Assembly (NCBI RefSeq): GCF_000765215.1 | Contig: NZ_JPJE01000010.1 | Coordinates: forward strand, 1-64,000 | Length of the DNA stretch: 64,000 nt | Reading direction: 5' to 3' | DNA from: Eubacterium sp. ER2 | GTDB taxonomy: Bacteria > Bacillota > Clostridia > Lachnospirales > Lachnospiraceae | Part shown: positions 33,048 through 42,022 of the stretch, in pieces | How the letters are laid out: each line of letters begins with the position of its first letter | How positions within the stretch are numbered: position 1 is the stretch's first letter | The notes under the pieces: generated by a model | Told to the model about the DNA's origin: nothing | What the model saw: only the letters and a program-made list of their open reading frames with translations | The model's database searches: none | Position numbers and translations under genes: made by a program

Positions 33048-34470
33048 ATTATATTTCAGAAATCATTTTTTGAAAAGTCTGAAGTTTCGAATCATATTTC
33101 TTTTTATAGCAGTGGGGATCATTCCCTGCCTTGTCTTGAAAGCAGTTATCCTGGAAAGCTATGAAAACAGGGCGGTCGATGTGCGGACCGCCCAGCTGCA
33201 GAACCAGTGCACGATCCTGTGCAATCAGATCGGCGCCGGGGGATACCTGGATACAGGTCTCTCGGAGGTGCTGGAGGCTGAGCTGGAGCAGATGTCAGGT
33301 ATTTACAATGGCCGCATCATGCTGATCAACAGTCAGTATCAGATCACGGAGGATACATACGACCTGGATACAGGGAAGATCATTGTGTCCGAGGATGTGA
33401 TGCAGTGCTTTGAGGGGGAGGGAACGAAGATCTACGACCGGGACAACCAGTATATTGAGGTGACTTCTCCGGTGTTCGTCCCGGGAAGCGAGCAGGTGTC
33501 CGGCGTTCTGCTTGCCAGCGTGTCCGCTGACTCTGTCCTGGACGGCCTGAGCGTGCTGGGAGGCACAGCCTGGGTGGCTGTGGGAGTGACAGCCCTCCTG
33601 GTAGCAGCTCTCGCTGTCATACTGGGCTCTGTCATGGTCCGCCCCTTTGCCAGGATCACCTCCTCCATCGAGGCGGTCAGCGAGGGCTATGACACCAACT
33701 ATCTCCACGAAAATGCATACACAGAGACAAGTCTTCTGTCTGAGGCCTTTAACAAGATGCTGGGCCGTCTGAAGATACTAGACGATTCCAGGCAGGAGTT
33801 TGTGGCCAACGTGTCTCACGAGCTGAAGACACCCATCACCTCCATGAAGGTGCTGGCGGACTCCCTGCTTGTGCAGGAGGACGCGCCTGTGGAGCTGTAC
33901 AGGGAGTTTATGGCGGATCTTTCGGAGGAGATCGAGCGGGAGGACAAGATCATCAACGACCTTCTGTCCCTTGTCAAGATGGACAAGACGGCTTCCACTC
34001 TGGATGTGAAGCAGACCAACATCAACGAACTGGTGGAGAAGATCCTGAAGCGGCTTCAGCCCATCGCGGCGGCGGCCAACATCGAGGTGGTCTTTGAAAG
34101 CTTTCGGCCTGTAAACGCAGAAATTGACGAGGTAAAGCTTTCCCTTGCTATTACAAATCTTGTGGAGAACGCTGTGAAGTACAATGTGGAGGGCGGATGG
34201 GTTCATGTGTCCTTGAACGCAGACCATAAATTCTTCTACATCGAGGTGGCTGACTCGGGCATCGGCATACCGGCGGAGGCACAGGAGCACATTTTCGAGC
34301 GGTTCTACCGGGTGGATAAATCCCACTCCAGGGAGATCGGCGGCACCGGGCTTGGCCTTGCCATTGCCAGAAATGCGGTGGTTCTTCACCGGGGCGCTGT
34401 CAAGGTGTACAGCCAGGTGGGGGAGGGAACCACATTTACAGTGCGCATCCCCTTGAGCTATGTTGTCTGA
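33025..34470 (+). CDS. Sensor histidine kinase
   Basis: The protein has about 481 residues. Membrane helix 1 is near 21-43, an extracellular sensor region of about 135 residues follows, helix 2 is near 182-205, then HAMP, HisKA with phospho-His in FVANVSHELKTP (about H265), and an ATPase domain (NLVENAVKYN, DSGIGIP, GTGLGLAI). There is no ATG or GTG at the 5' end: the candidates are TTG 33025, directly against GGGGAG, or ATT 33034 at ideal spacing from it. Either start overlaps the response-regulator gene. It probably senses an envelope signal, and the next gene encodes a surface lipoprotein. Confidence 0.9.
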   Translation: MVTISGVRLYFRNHFLKSLKFRIIFLFIAVGIIPCLVLKAVILESYENRAVDVRTAQLQNQCTILCNQIGAGGYLDTGLSEVLEAELEQMSGIYNGRIMLINSQYQITEDTYDLDTGKIIVSEDVMQCFEGEGTKIYDRDNQYIEVTSPVFVPGSEQVSGVLLASVSADSVLDGLSVLGGTAWVAVGVTALLVAALAVILGSVMVRPFARITSSIEAVSEGYDTNYLHENAYTETSLLSEAFNKMLGRLKILDDSRQEFVANVSHELKTPITSMKVLADSLLVQEDAPVELYREFMADLSEEIEREDKIINDLLSLVKMDKTASTLDVKQTNINELVEKILKRLQPIAAAANIEVVFESFRPVNAEIDEVKLSLAITNLVENAVKYNVEGGWVHVSLNADHKFFYIEVADSGIGIPAEAQEHIFERFYRVDKSHSREIGGTGLGLAIARNAVVLHRGAVKVYSQVGEGTTFTVRIPLSYVV

Positions 34471-34507
34471 TCGCCTGGACAGGGAGATTGGAAGGAGGTT
34501 TCTGCAT

Positions 34508-35461
34508 ATGAAAAATCTGTACAGACCAGTGAAGAGAGCGGCAGCCCTGTCTGCGGCCCTTCTTCTGGCCCTGGGACTTCTCACCGGATGCGGTGGGGAT
34601 AGGAGCGCCCCGAAGCAGGGAGAGGAGTATCTGCTCTATGTGGAGCAGGGAAGCGTGTCTCTTATGCCGGTGGCCTGGGAGCCGTCCGCAGGAGAAACCC
34701 GGGATATGGTTCGGGAGGCCCTTGAGGAGATGAAAGAGCCCGGGGCCCCGGAGGGGTATGTGAGTGCGATCCCTGAGGAGGTGTCCGTGGAGGTAAAGGA
34801 TCTCCGGAACGGGAAGCTGGACCTGACCTTCAGCGACTCCTACAGCAGTCTCTCCAAGAAGAGCGAGGTACTGCTGCGGGCCGCTGTGGTTCAGTCCCTG
34901 ACGCAGATCGAGGGCATCAGCAGGGTCCGCTTCTTCATAGGCGATCAGCCTCTCCGGGAGGCGGACGGGACAGAGACAGGCTACATGGGGGCGGAGGACT
35001 TTGTGCGAAATATAGGCTCTGCCCTGAATTCCTATGAGAAGACAGATCTGACTCTGTACTTTGCCGACGCAGATGGGAACAGTCTGGCGCGGGAGACGGT
35101 AAATGTGAGGTACAACAGCAATACATCCCTGCAGAAGCTGATCCTGGAGCAGCTCCTGAAGGGGCCCCGGACCCAGGAGTGCCAGGACACGCTGCCGTCG
35201 GACACGATCCTCCTGGGAGTTTCTGTAAAGGATGGCATCTGCTATGTGAATTTTGATGAGGGATTTCTCTCCCAGGATTACCAGGTCTCCCCGGAGCTGG
35301 CAGTCTACTCCATAGTGAATTCCCTTGTGGAGAACGGAGACGGGGAGGTTCAGTCTGTGCAGATCTCTGTGAATGGAGAGTCTGATATCAAATTCAGAAA
35401 TGCGGTGGATCTGAGCCATCCCCTGGAGAGAAATCCGGATTTGGTGGAGGAAACGGAATAA
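34508..35461 (+). CDS. Lipoprotein with two GerMN domains
   Basis: The protein has 317 residues. A signal peptide ends at LLTGC (C28), so it is attached to the outer membrane face. Two GerMN repeats follow: one around residues 45-165 (VSVEVKDLRNGKLDLTFS) and one around 180-300 (LTLYFADADGNSLARE to VSVKDGICYVNFDEGF). GerMN occurs in GerM, needed for engulfment and germination in Bacillus, and in actinobacterial LpqB. ATG 34508 has AAGGAGG nine bases upstream. It lies 37 bases after the kinase gene, which suggests a functional link. Confidence 0.88.
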   Translation: MKNLYRPVKRAAALSAALLLALGLLTGCGGDRSAPKQGEEYLLYVEQGSVSLMPVAWEPSAGETRDMVREALEEMKEPGAPEGYVSAIPEEVSVEVKDLRNGKLDLTFSDSYSSLSKKSEVLLRAAVVQSLTQIEGISRVRFFIGDQPLREADGTETGYMGAEDFVRNIGSALNSYEKTDLTLYFADADGNSLARETVNVRYNSNTSLQKLILEQLLKGPRTQECQDTLPSDTILLGVSVKDGICYVNFDEGFLSQDYQVSPELAVYSIVNSLVENGDGEVQSVQISVNGESDIKFRNAVDLSHPLERNPDLVEETE

Positions 35462-35463
35462 TA

Positions 35464-37758
35464 TTGAAAGAAAGACGATTGTTTATTTTTTGCTCGCTCT
35501 TCCTGCTTGCCGCTTTTCTCGCCGTCCACCTGGGCGGAGACGTTTTCCTGGAGGAGCTTAGGGATCCCCCTGCCCGGGCGGCCTTTGAGGAGGGGGACAC
35601 GGTCCTTATAGAAGGGCAGGTGTGGAAAAGGGAAGAGAAGGCAGATTACAATGTATTTTATCTAAGAGAGAATTCTATCACAAAGTCCGGCCGAACCGTG
35701 GGGGAGGCCGGCGTGATCTTATACGATCCTGATAAGACGGATCTTCGGACAGGAAATATCCTGCGCGCCAGGGGACAGCTCTTTTTCTTCGATGAGGCGC
35801 GAAATCCCGGAAATTTTGATCAGAAGTTTTATTATCAGAGACAGAACATACACGCAGGCCTGTGGACACAGAGCGTAGAGGTGACAGATGGCACCTTCTG
35901 GCGTCTGCGGGACGCTCTTGAGAGGTTCCGCAGAGCGTGGAAAGCCGCTCTTTTGGAGGCGGCGGGAGAGAAGGACGGCGGCATCCTGGCGGCTATGATC
36001 CTGGGGGACCGGCAGGGCATGGATCCGGAGACAAAGGAGCTCTACCAGGTCAACGGCATTGCCCACATCCTGTCCATATCAGGGCTACACCTGTCCTTTA
36101 TCGGCATCGGCTCCTATCAGTTTCTGAGGCGCCGCACAGGCTCCTATCTGGTGGGAGGTCTTCTCGGCATTGGGTTTCTGCTGCTGTACATCCTCATGAT
36201 CGGCGCAGGCGTGGCGGTGCTGCGCTCCCTTGTCATGTTTCTCATACGGGTGGGAGCAGATATGACAGGAAGGGTCTACGACATGATCACCGCCCTGTCC
36301 GCGGCAGCTGTGGTGGTCATCCTGTGGCAGCCCCTGTCCTTCTATGACGGGGGATTTCAGATGTCCTTCGGGGCGATCCTTGGGATGTGGCTTCTCGGCG
36401 AGCTGATCCGGCTGCCAGGAAAGAACCGGCAGGCGGAGGAGAACAGGAGACGTCAGGCAGGGAGCAGGGGCAGGCTGGCGAAAGCAAAGACAGGTCTGGT
36501 GCAGGCGCTGCAATCCAGCCTGGGTGTGCAGATGATCCTCTTTCCGGTCACACTGTACCACTATTTTGAGTTTCCCGTCTACTCTGTGCTCTTAAATCTG
36601 CTTGTGATCCCCCTCATGTCAGCCCTCCTTTTTCTGGGGATGGCGGGCAGCCTTCTGTACATGGCAGTTGAGCCGGCAGGGCTGGCGCTCCTCTGGATAT
36701 CCGGCAGGATACTGGATGTCTATGAGGTCAGCTGCCGGGCTGCCCTTGCCCTCCCGGGGAGCCGCCTTGTGACAGGGCAGCCGGGGATGGATACGGTCTG
36801 GTTCTACTATGCGGCGCTGGGGATCACCATGGTTCTCTGGGCTTTGGCCAGAAGAAGGGAGAGGAAGGAGGACCGGCACTGCCCGCGGGAGAGGCGCAGA
36901 GCCTTCGTCCCTGTGCTGGCGGGGCTGGCAGTCCTGCTCTTTGCCGGGCCTGCCTCCCGGCTGGGCAGTCTGGGCCAGACGGAGATCACTGTGCTGGATG
37001 TGGGCCAGGGGGACAGCATTTTTATCCGGGCGGACGACGGAACCAGCATTCTTGTGGACGGGGGCAGCAGCGATACGGACCAGGCCGGCAGATACCGGAT
37101 CGAGCCGTTTTTAAAGGCGAAAGGTGTGGGAAAGCTGGACTATGTATTCGTGACCCACGGGGACGGCGACCACATGAATGGGGTGGAAGAGCTGCTGGGA
37201 AGGCAGGAGATGGGAGTGAAGGTGTGCTGCCTTGTGCTGCCTGTTCCCGAAGTGTGGGATGAGAAGCTGCAGGCTCTGGCAAAGGAGGCTGAAAAGCGGG
37301 GCGTTCCCCTTGCGTTCATGGACAGGGGAGGTGCTCTGTCCTGGGGCAGCCTCACAGTGACCTGCCTCCAGCCCGGGAGAGGAGATGAGCTGATGCCGGG
37401 AAACGGGGCCTCCCTTGTGCTGGACGTATCCTGCGGTGCCTTTGACATGCTCCTTACAGGTGACGTGGAGGGGGAGGGCGAGGAGGTGCTGGCACAGAGG
37501 CTGGAAAAGACATACGATGTGTTGAAGGTGGCCCATCACGGCTCGAAAAATTCCACATCAGAGGAGCTTCTAAGGCAGGCATCCCCTGATGTGGCCCTTA
37601 TTTCAGCCGGCCGGGACAACCGGTACGGACATCCCCATAAGGAGACGATGGAGAGGCTTTCGCAGGCTGGCTGCCTGGTATACCAGACGGCACGCAGCGG
37701 AGCTGTGACCATCCGGACAGACGGCAGGAAAATGAGTATCCGCGGGTTCCTGATCTGA
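35464..37758 (+). CDS. comEC: ComEC/Rec2-family DNA internalisation channel
   Basis: The protein has 764 residues. Order: two N-terminal membrane helices with a DUF4131 domain (to about 180), a Competence domain with multiple membrane segments (about 190-470, including NGIAHILSISGLHLSFIG), and a C-terminal metallo-beta-lactamase domain (LDVGQGDSIFI, THGDGDHMNG, VAHHGSKNS). It transports single-stranded DNA across the membrane, and the C-terminal domain may degrade the other strand. It starts at a TTG two bases after the GerMN stop, with GGAGG 13 bases before. The gene is full length. Confidence 0.92.
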   Translation: MKERRLFIFCSLFLLAAFLAVHLGGDVFLEELRDPPARAAFEEGDTVLIEGQVWKREEKADYNVFYLRENSITKSGRTVGEAGVILYDPDKTDLRTGNILRARGQLFFFDEARNPGNFDQKFYYQRQNIHAGLWTQSVEVTDGTFWRLRDALERFRRAWKAALLEAAGEKDGGILAAMILGDRQGMDPETKELYQVNGIAHILSISGLHLSFIGIGSYQFLRRRTGSYLVGGLLGIGFLLLYILMIGAGVAVLRSLVMFLIRVGADMTGRVYDMITALSAAAVVVILWQPLSFYDGGFQMSFGAILGMWLLGELIRLPGKNRQAEENRRRQAGSRGRLAKAKTGLVQALQSSLGVQMILFPVTLYHYFEFPVYSVLLNLLVIPLMSALLFLGMAGSLLYMAVEPAGLALLWISGRILDVYEVSCRAALALPGSRLVTGQPGMDTVWFYYAALGITMVLWALARRRERKEDRHCPRERRRAFVPVLAGLAVLLFAGPASRLGSLGQTEITVLDVGQGDSIFIRADDGTSILVDGGSSDTDQAGRYRIEPFLKAKGVGKLDYVFVTHGDGDHMNGVEELLGRQEMGVKVCCLVLPVPEVWDEKLQALAKEAEKRGVPLAFMDRGGALSWGSLTVTCLQPGRGDELMPGNGASLVLDVSCGAFDMLLTGDVEGEGEEVLAQRLEKTYDVLKVAHHGSKNSTSEELLRQASPDVALISAGRDNRYGHPHKETMERLSQAGCLVYQTARSGAVTIRTDGRKMSIRGFLI

Positions 37759-37785
37759 TTTCGCTGCCCCGGATGTTATCTTCCC

Positions 37786-37815
37786 TTGTCAAGACCGGCA
37801 CAAATCGCTTATAAT
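37786..37815 (+). promoter_or_regulatory. Promoter of holA with no room for a leader
   Basis: TTGTCA (37786-37791), an 18-base spacer and TATAAT (37810-37815). The holA ATG is at 37823, seven bases after the -10, where transcription would be expected to start. No ribosome-binding site is present. Confidence 0.65.
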
Positions 37816-37822
37816 AGTCAAC

Positions 37823-38806
37823 ATGAAGAATTTAAATGAAGATATAAAGACCGGACAATTTAAAAACGTATATCTCCTCTACGGGGAGGAGGCCTACCTG
37901 AAGAAACAATACAAGCAGCGGCTCACAAAGGCCATCATCCCTGAGGGGGACACTATGAACTATTCCTACTATGAGGGGAAAAATACCAGTGTCCCGGAGA
38001 TTATAGATCTGGCGGAGACCATGCCCTTTTTTGCGGACCACCGGCTCATTGTGGTGGAGAACTCGGGATTTTTCAAGACCGCATCCCCGGAGCTGGCGGA
38101 CTATATTAAGACCATGCCGGACACGGTGATCTTTCTCTTTGTCGAGACAGAGGTGGACAAGCGGGGAAAGCTGTACAAGGCGGTCAAGGACAAAGGGCGC
38201 GTCGTGGAGATGGGCATGCAGGACGAGAAGACCCTCCTTCTGTGGATCGCCTCGGCTGTGAAAAGAGAGAACAAAAGGATCCAGGAGTCTACGGTGCGGT
38301 ATCTGATCTCAAAGGCTGGGACAGATATGGAAAATCTGGAAAAGGAGCTGGAGAAGCTGTTCTCCTACACGGCTTTTAAGGATGAGATCACCATACAGGA
38401 CGTGGAGGACATCTGCACGACCCAAATCACAAACCGGATCTTTGACATGGTGGACGCTGTGGCCAAAAAGCAGCAGAAAAAGGCACTGGACTACTACTAT
38501 GACCTGGTGGCGCTGAAGGAGCCGCCTCTTCGGATCCTGGCCCTCCTGACAAGGCAGTTCCGCATCCTGCTGGAGGTGAAGGACCTGATGAAGAAGGGCC
38601 TCGGAAGGCAGCAGATTGCCCAGAGCGCGGGGCTACACCCCTACGTGGCTGGGAAATGTATGGATCAGAGCAAAGGATTTTCCGGGCGGCAGATCCGCAG
38701 TATACTGGAGGACGCCGCGGATATGGAGGAGGCGGCCAAGACGGGGCGGCTGGACAACACCATGTGCGTGGAGATCTTTATTGTAAAATACAGCGCTCAG
38801 GCATGA
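37823..38806 (+). CDS. holA: DNA polymerase III delta subunit
   Basis: The protein has 327 residues. The N-terminus MKNLNEDIKTGQFKNVYLLYGEE is the typical HolA start, followed by the AAA+-like fold (EKTLLLWIASAVKRENKRI region) and the C-terminal helical collar domain (LKEPPLRILALLTRQFRILLEVK). Delta opens the beta clamp in the clamp loader. The ATG lacks any ribosome-binding site and follows the -10 element by seven bases, so a leaderless mRNA is likely. It lies 64 bases after comEC, the common arrangement in Firmicutes. Confidence 0.95.
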   Translation: MKNLNEDIKTGQFKNVYLLYGEEAYLKKQYKQRLTKAIIPEGDTMNYSYYEGKNTSVPEIIDLAETMPFFADHRLIVVENSGFFKTASPELADYIKTMPDTVIFLFVETEVDKRGKLYKAVKDKGRVVEMGMQDEKTLLLWIASAVKRENKRIQESTVRYLISKAGTDMENLEKELEKLFSYTAFKDEITIQDVEDICTTQITNRIFDMVDAVAKKQQKKALDYYYDLVALKEPPLRILALLTRQFRILLEVKDLMKKGLGRQQIAQSAGLHPYVAGKCMDQSKGFSGRQIRSILEDAADMEEAAKTGRLDNTMCVEIFIVKYSAQA

Positions 38807-38814
38807 CAGTGCGC

Positions 38815-38844
38815 TTGCGCAAAGCGGGGCAGTCATGCTATGAT
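38815..38844 (+). promoter_or_regulatory. Promoter of lepA
   Basis: TTGCGC (38815-38820), an 18-base spacer and an extended -10 (TGC then TATGAT, 38839-38844). It lies directly after holA and overlaps the inverted repeat GCATGAC (38801-38807) / GTCATGC (38832-38838). Confidence 0.5.
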
Positions 38845-38891
38845 ATGGGAGCTGAAATGGAATATTACTTACTATGGAAGGAACGATAGAA

Positions 38892-40706
38892 GTGGGAGAA
38901 ATAGAACAGAGCAGAATTCGGAATTTTTGTATCATTGCCCATATTGACCATGGGAAATCAACCCTGGCGGACCGCATCATCGAGATGACCGGCCTTCTCA
39001 CAAGCCGTGAGATGCAGTCCCAGGTGCTGGATAATATGGATCTGGAGCGGGAGAGGGGCATCACCATCAAGTCCCAGGCCGTCCGGACCGTCTACAAGGC
39101 AAAGGACGGTCACGAATATATTTTCAACCTTATCGACACACCGGGACATGTGGACTTTAACTATGAAGTGTCCCGGAGCCTGGCGGCCTGCGACGGCGCG
39201 ATCCTGGTGGTGGACGCGGCACAGGGTGTGGAGGCCCAGACGCTGGCCAATGTGTATCTGGCGCTGGATCATGACCTGGATGTGATGCCGGTCATCAACA
39301 AGGTGGATCTGCCAAGCGCGGAGCCGGAGAGAGTCATCGAGGAGATCGAGGATGTGATCGGGATCGAGGCCCAGGACGCGCCCCTCATCTCCGCCAAGAC
39401 AGGCCTGAACGTGGATCAGGTGCTGGAGCAGATCATCCAGAAGATACCTGCCCCCACAGGGGATCCGAAGGCGCCCCTCAAGGCCCTGATCTTTGACTCC
39501 CTGTACGACTCCTACAAGGGTGTCATTGTCTTCTGCCGGATCATGGAGGGGACAATCCGCAAGGGAATGTCCATCCACATGATGGCCACAGGCACTACCG
39601 CTGATGTGGTGGAGGTGGGCTACTTCGGAGCAGGGCAGTTCATCCCCTGCAATGAGCTGGAGGCCGGCATGGTGGGCTACTTTACAGCCAGCCTGAAAAA
39701 TGTAAAGGACACCCGGGTGGGAGATACGGTGACAGACGCGAACCATCCCTGCAGCGAGCCCCTTCCGGGCTACAAGAAGGTGCAGCCCATGGTGTACTGC
39801 GGCATGTATCCCGCAGACGGGGCCAAGTATCCGGATCTGAGAGACGCCCTGGAAAAGCTGCAGCTCAACGACGCGTCCCTGCAGTTCGAGCCGGAGACCT
39901 CTGTGGCCCTGGGCTTTGGATTTCGCTGCGGCTTCCTGGGACTGCTCCACCTGGAGATCATCCAGGAGAGACTGGAGAGAGAGTACAACCTGGATCTGGT
40001 GACCACGGCACCGGGTGTTATCTACAAGGTGCACAAGACAAACGGGGAGGTCATCGAGCTGACCAATCCCTCCAACCTGCCGGATCCCTCGGAGATCGAA
40101 TACATGGAGGAGCCTATGGTAAAAGCGGAGATCATGGTGACCTCCGAGTACATCGGCTCCATCATGGAGCTCTGCCAGGAGAGGCGGGGCGAGTACCAGG
40201 GCATGGAGTACATTGAGGAGACGAGAGCGGTTCTCCGGTATCACCTGCCCCTGAACGAGATCATTTACGACTTCTTTGACGCTCTCAAATCCCGGTCAAG
40301 GGGCTACGCCTCCTTTGACTATGAGATGCTGGGCTACCAGAGATCTGAGCTGGTGAAGCTGGACATCCTGATCAACAAGGAGGAGGTGGATGCCCTGTCC
40401 TTTATCGTCCACGCCGGGACTGCCTACGAGAGGGGCAGGAAGATGTGCGAGAAGCTGAAGGAGGAGATCCCCCGCCAGCTCTTTGAGATCCCTATCCAGG
40501 CTGCCATCGGAAGCAAGATCATCGCCAGAGAGACGGTCAAGGCGCTGCGCAAGGACGTGCTTGCCAAGTGCTACGGCGGCGATATCAGCCGGAAGAGAAA
40601 GCTGCTGGAAAAGCAGAAGGAAGGAAAGAAGCGGATGCGCCAGGTGGGCAATGTGGAGATCCCACAGAAGGCCTTCATGAGCGTGCTGAAGCTGGATGAA
40701 AAATAA
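38892..40706 (+). CDS. lepA: Elongation factor 4 (translation back-translocase)
   Basis: The protein has 604 residues. The GTPase domain begins with [13 protein letters not shown] (G1), followed by DTPGHVDF (G3) and NKVDLP (G4); the EF4-specific C-terminal domain contains [20 protein letters not shown]4 acts on stalled or mistranslocated ribosomes. The upstream ATG 38874 has a poor site, while GTG 38892 has GGAAGGA nine bases before it and gives [12 protein letters not shown], which aligns with the usual LepA start; it is preferred. It is followed 12 bases later by hemW, a common pairing. Confidence 0.95.
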   Translation: MGEIEQSRIRNFCIIAHIDHGKSTLADRIIEMTGLLTSREMQSQVLDNMDLERERGITIKSQAVRTVYKAKDGHEYIFNLIDTPGHVDFNYEVSRSLAACDGAILVVDAAQGVEAQTLANVYLALDHDLDVMPVINKVDLPSAEPERVIEEIEDVIGIEAQDAPLISAKTGLNVDQVLEQIIQKIPAPTGDPKAPLKALIFDSLYDSYKGVIVFCRIMEGTIRKGMSIHMMATGTTADVVEVGYFGAGQFIPCNELEAGMVGYFTASLKNVKDTRVGDTVTDANHPCSEPLPGYKKVQPMVYCGMYPADGAKYPDLRDALEKLQLNDASLQFEPETSVALGFGFRCGFLGLLHLEIIQERLEREYNLDLVTTAPGVIYKVHKTNGEVIELTNPSNLPDPSEIEYMEEPMVKAEIMVTSEYIGSIMELCQERRGEYQGMEYIEETRAVLRYHLPLNEIIYDFFDALKSRSRGYASFDYEMLGYQRSELVKLDILINKEEVDALSFIVHAGTAYERGRKMCEKLKEEIPRQLFEIPIQAAIGSKIIARETVKALRKDVLAKCYGGDISRKRKLLEKQKEGKKRMRQVGNVEIPQKAFMSVLKLDEK

Positions 40707-40718
40707 GAGGAGAAGCAG

Positions 40719-41855
40719 ATGAAAGAACTGGAATTATATATCCACATTCCCTTCTGCGTCAGAAAATGTAAATACTGTGACTTCTTGTCCGCCCCCGCAG
40801 GCCGGCGGGAGCGGCAGGAGTATGTGGACAGCCTTTGCGAAAAGCTCCGGTCTTACCGGGACATCGCGAAGGCTTATCATGTTGTCAGCATTTTCCTTGG
40901 CGGGGGAACGCCGTCCATCCTGACAGGAGAGCAGATCCTGCAGATTTTTGCGGCCATCCGGGGGGCCTTTTCTGTGGACGGGGATGCGGAGATCACCCTG
41001 GAGTGCAACCCGGGAACCGTGGCCGGGTCCGGGGCAGAAGAAATGGGACTTTCCCGGGAGAAGCTGAGGGCCTGGCGGCAGGCCGGCATCAACCGGCTGA
41101 GCATCGGGCTGCAGTCGGCGGACGACCGGGAGCTGGAGGCTCTGGGGCGGATCCACACATGGAGAGACTTCAGGGACACCTACCAGGCTGCGGTGGAGAC
41201 GGGATTTTCCAATATCAATGTGGATCTCATGTCCGCCATCCCCTTTCAGACAGAGGAGAGCTGGGAGAAGACCCTGCGGGCTGTGGCAGGACTGACCCCG
41301 CCACCTGCCCATATTTCCGCCTACAGTCTCATCATAGAGGAGGGGACGCCCTTCTATGAGAGGTATGGAGGTGGCAGGCACGCAGAGGAGCTGCCGGACG
41401 AGGACGCAGAGAGGCGGATGTATGAGCGGACAGAGGAAATACTGTCGGAGTACGGCCTCCATCGCTATGAGATCTCCAATTACGCCCGCCCCGGGTACGA
41501 GTGCCGCCACAATCTGGGCTACTGGGATCGCCGGGAGTATCTGGGCATCGGACCGGGAGCTGCCTCCCTCATGGGCGGAAGGCGCTGGACGGAAGGGGAG
41601 GAGCCGGAAACCCTCACCAGGAAGGATGCCATGGAGGAGTTCATGTTCCTGGGACTGCGGAAGATGGAGGGGGTCTCCCGCCGACGCTTTCAGGAGCAGT
41701 TTCAGGAGGACATGGATCAGGTCTACGGAGCGGTCATAGAGCGCCTGCAGGGCCAGGGACTGCTAAAATCAGCCGGGGACAAGGTGCGGCTTACGAAGAG
41801 AGGGATTGATGTCAGCAACTATGTGATGAGCGAGTTCCTGTTGGATGAGGAGTAG
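40719..41855 (+). CDS. hemW: Radical SAM heme chaperone HemW (coproporphyrinogen oxidase-like)
   Basis: The protein has 378 residues. The radical-SAM cluster motif CxxxCxxC is at C13, C17 and C20 (PFCVRKCKYCDF). Other landmarks are GGGTPS, ECNPGT, NRLSIGLQS and the C-terminal HemN-like domain starting near residue 300. HemW members lack the extra HemN cysteine and transfer heme to client proteins rather than oxidising coproporphyrinogen. AGGAGAAGC is upstream of the ATG. It is last in the holA-lepA-hemW run and is followed by a strong terminator. Confidence 0.93.
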   Translation: MKELELYIHIPFCVRKCKYCDFLSAPAGRRERQEYVDSLCEKLRSYRDIAKAYHVVSIFLGGGTPSILTGEQILQIFAAIRGAFSVDGDAEITLECNPGTVAGSGAEEMGLSREKLRAWRQAGINRLSIGLQSADDRELEALGRIHTWRDFRDTYQAAVETGFSNINVDLMSAIPFQTEESWEKTLRAVAGLTPPPAHISAYSLIIEEGTPFYERYGGGRHAEELPDEDAERRMYERTEEILSEYGLHRYEISNYARPGYECRHNLGYWDRREYLGIGPGAASLMGGRRWTEGEEPETLTRKDAMEEFMFLGLRKMEGVSRRRFQEQFQEDMDQVYGAVIERLQGQGLLKSAGDKVRLTKRGIDVSNYVMSEFLLDEE

Positions 41856-41945
41856 GAGGCAAAAGTGGGAAGGGGGAGCAGACAGCGGCGGAAATCGTTG
41901 CAACAGAGGTTGTAACGGCGCAGAGCATTATGATGACGCCACAAA

Positions 41946-41987
41946 GAAAAAGTTCAGGAGCCCTTGCGGAAGCTCCTGAACTTTTTC
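41946..41987. terminator. Bidirectional intrinsic terminator between hemW and pyrG
   Basis: GAAAAAGTTCAGGAGC (41946-41961) pairs perfectly with GCTCCTGAACTTTTTC (41972-41987), a 16-bp stem with A/T tracts on both outer sides, between convergent genes. Confidence 0.9.
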
Positions 41988-42022
41988 GCTTTTCCCTATA
42001 TATTTCCAGTCTTTCTTTTGTT

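Noticed and set aside
38874-38891. ATG 38874 as the lepA start
   Set aside because: The ribosome-binding site is poor and six extra residues are absent from the usual LepA N-terminus. GTG 38892 has GGAAGGA at proper spacing.
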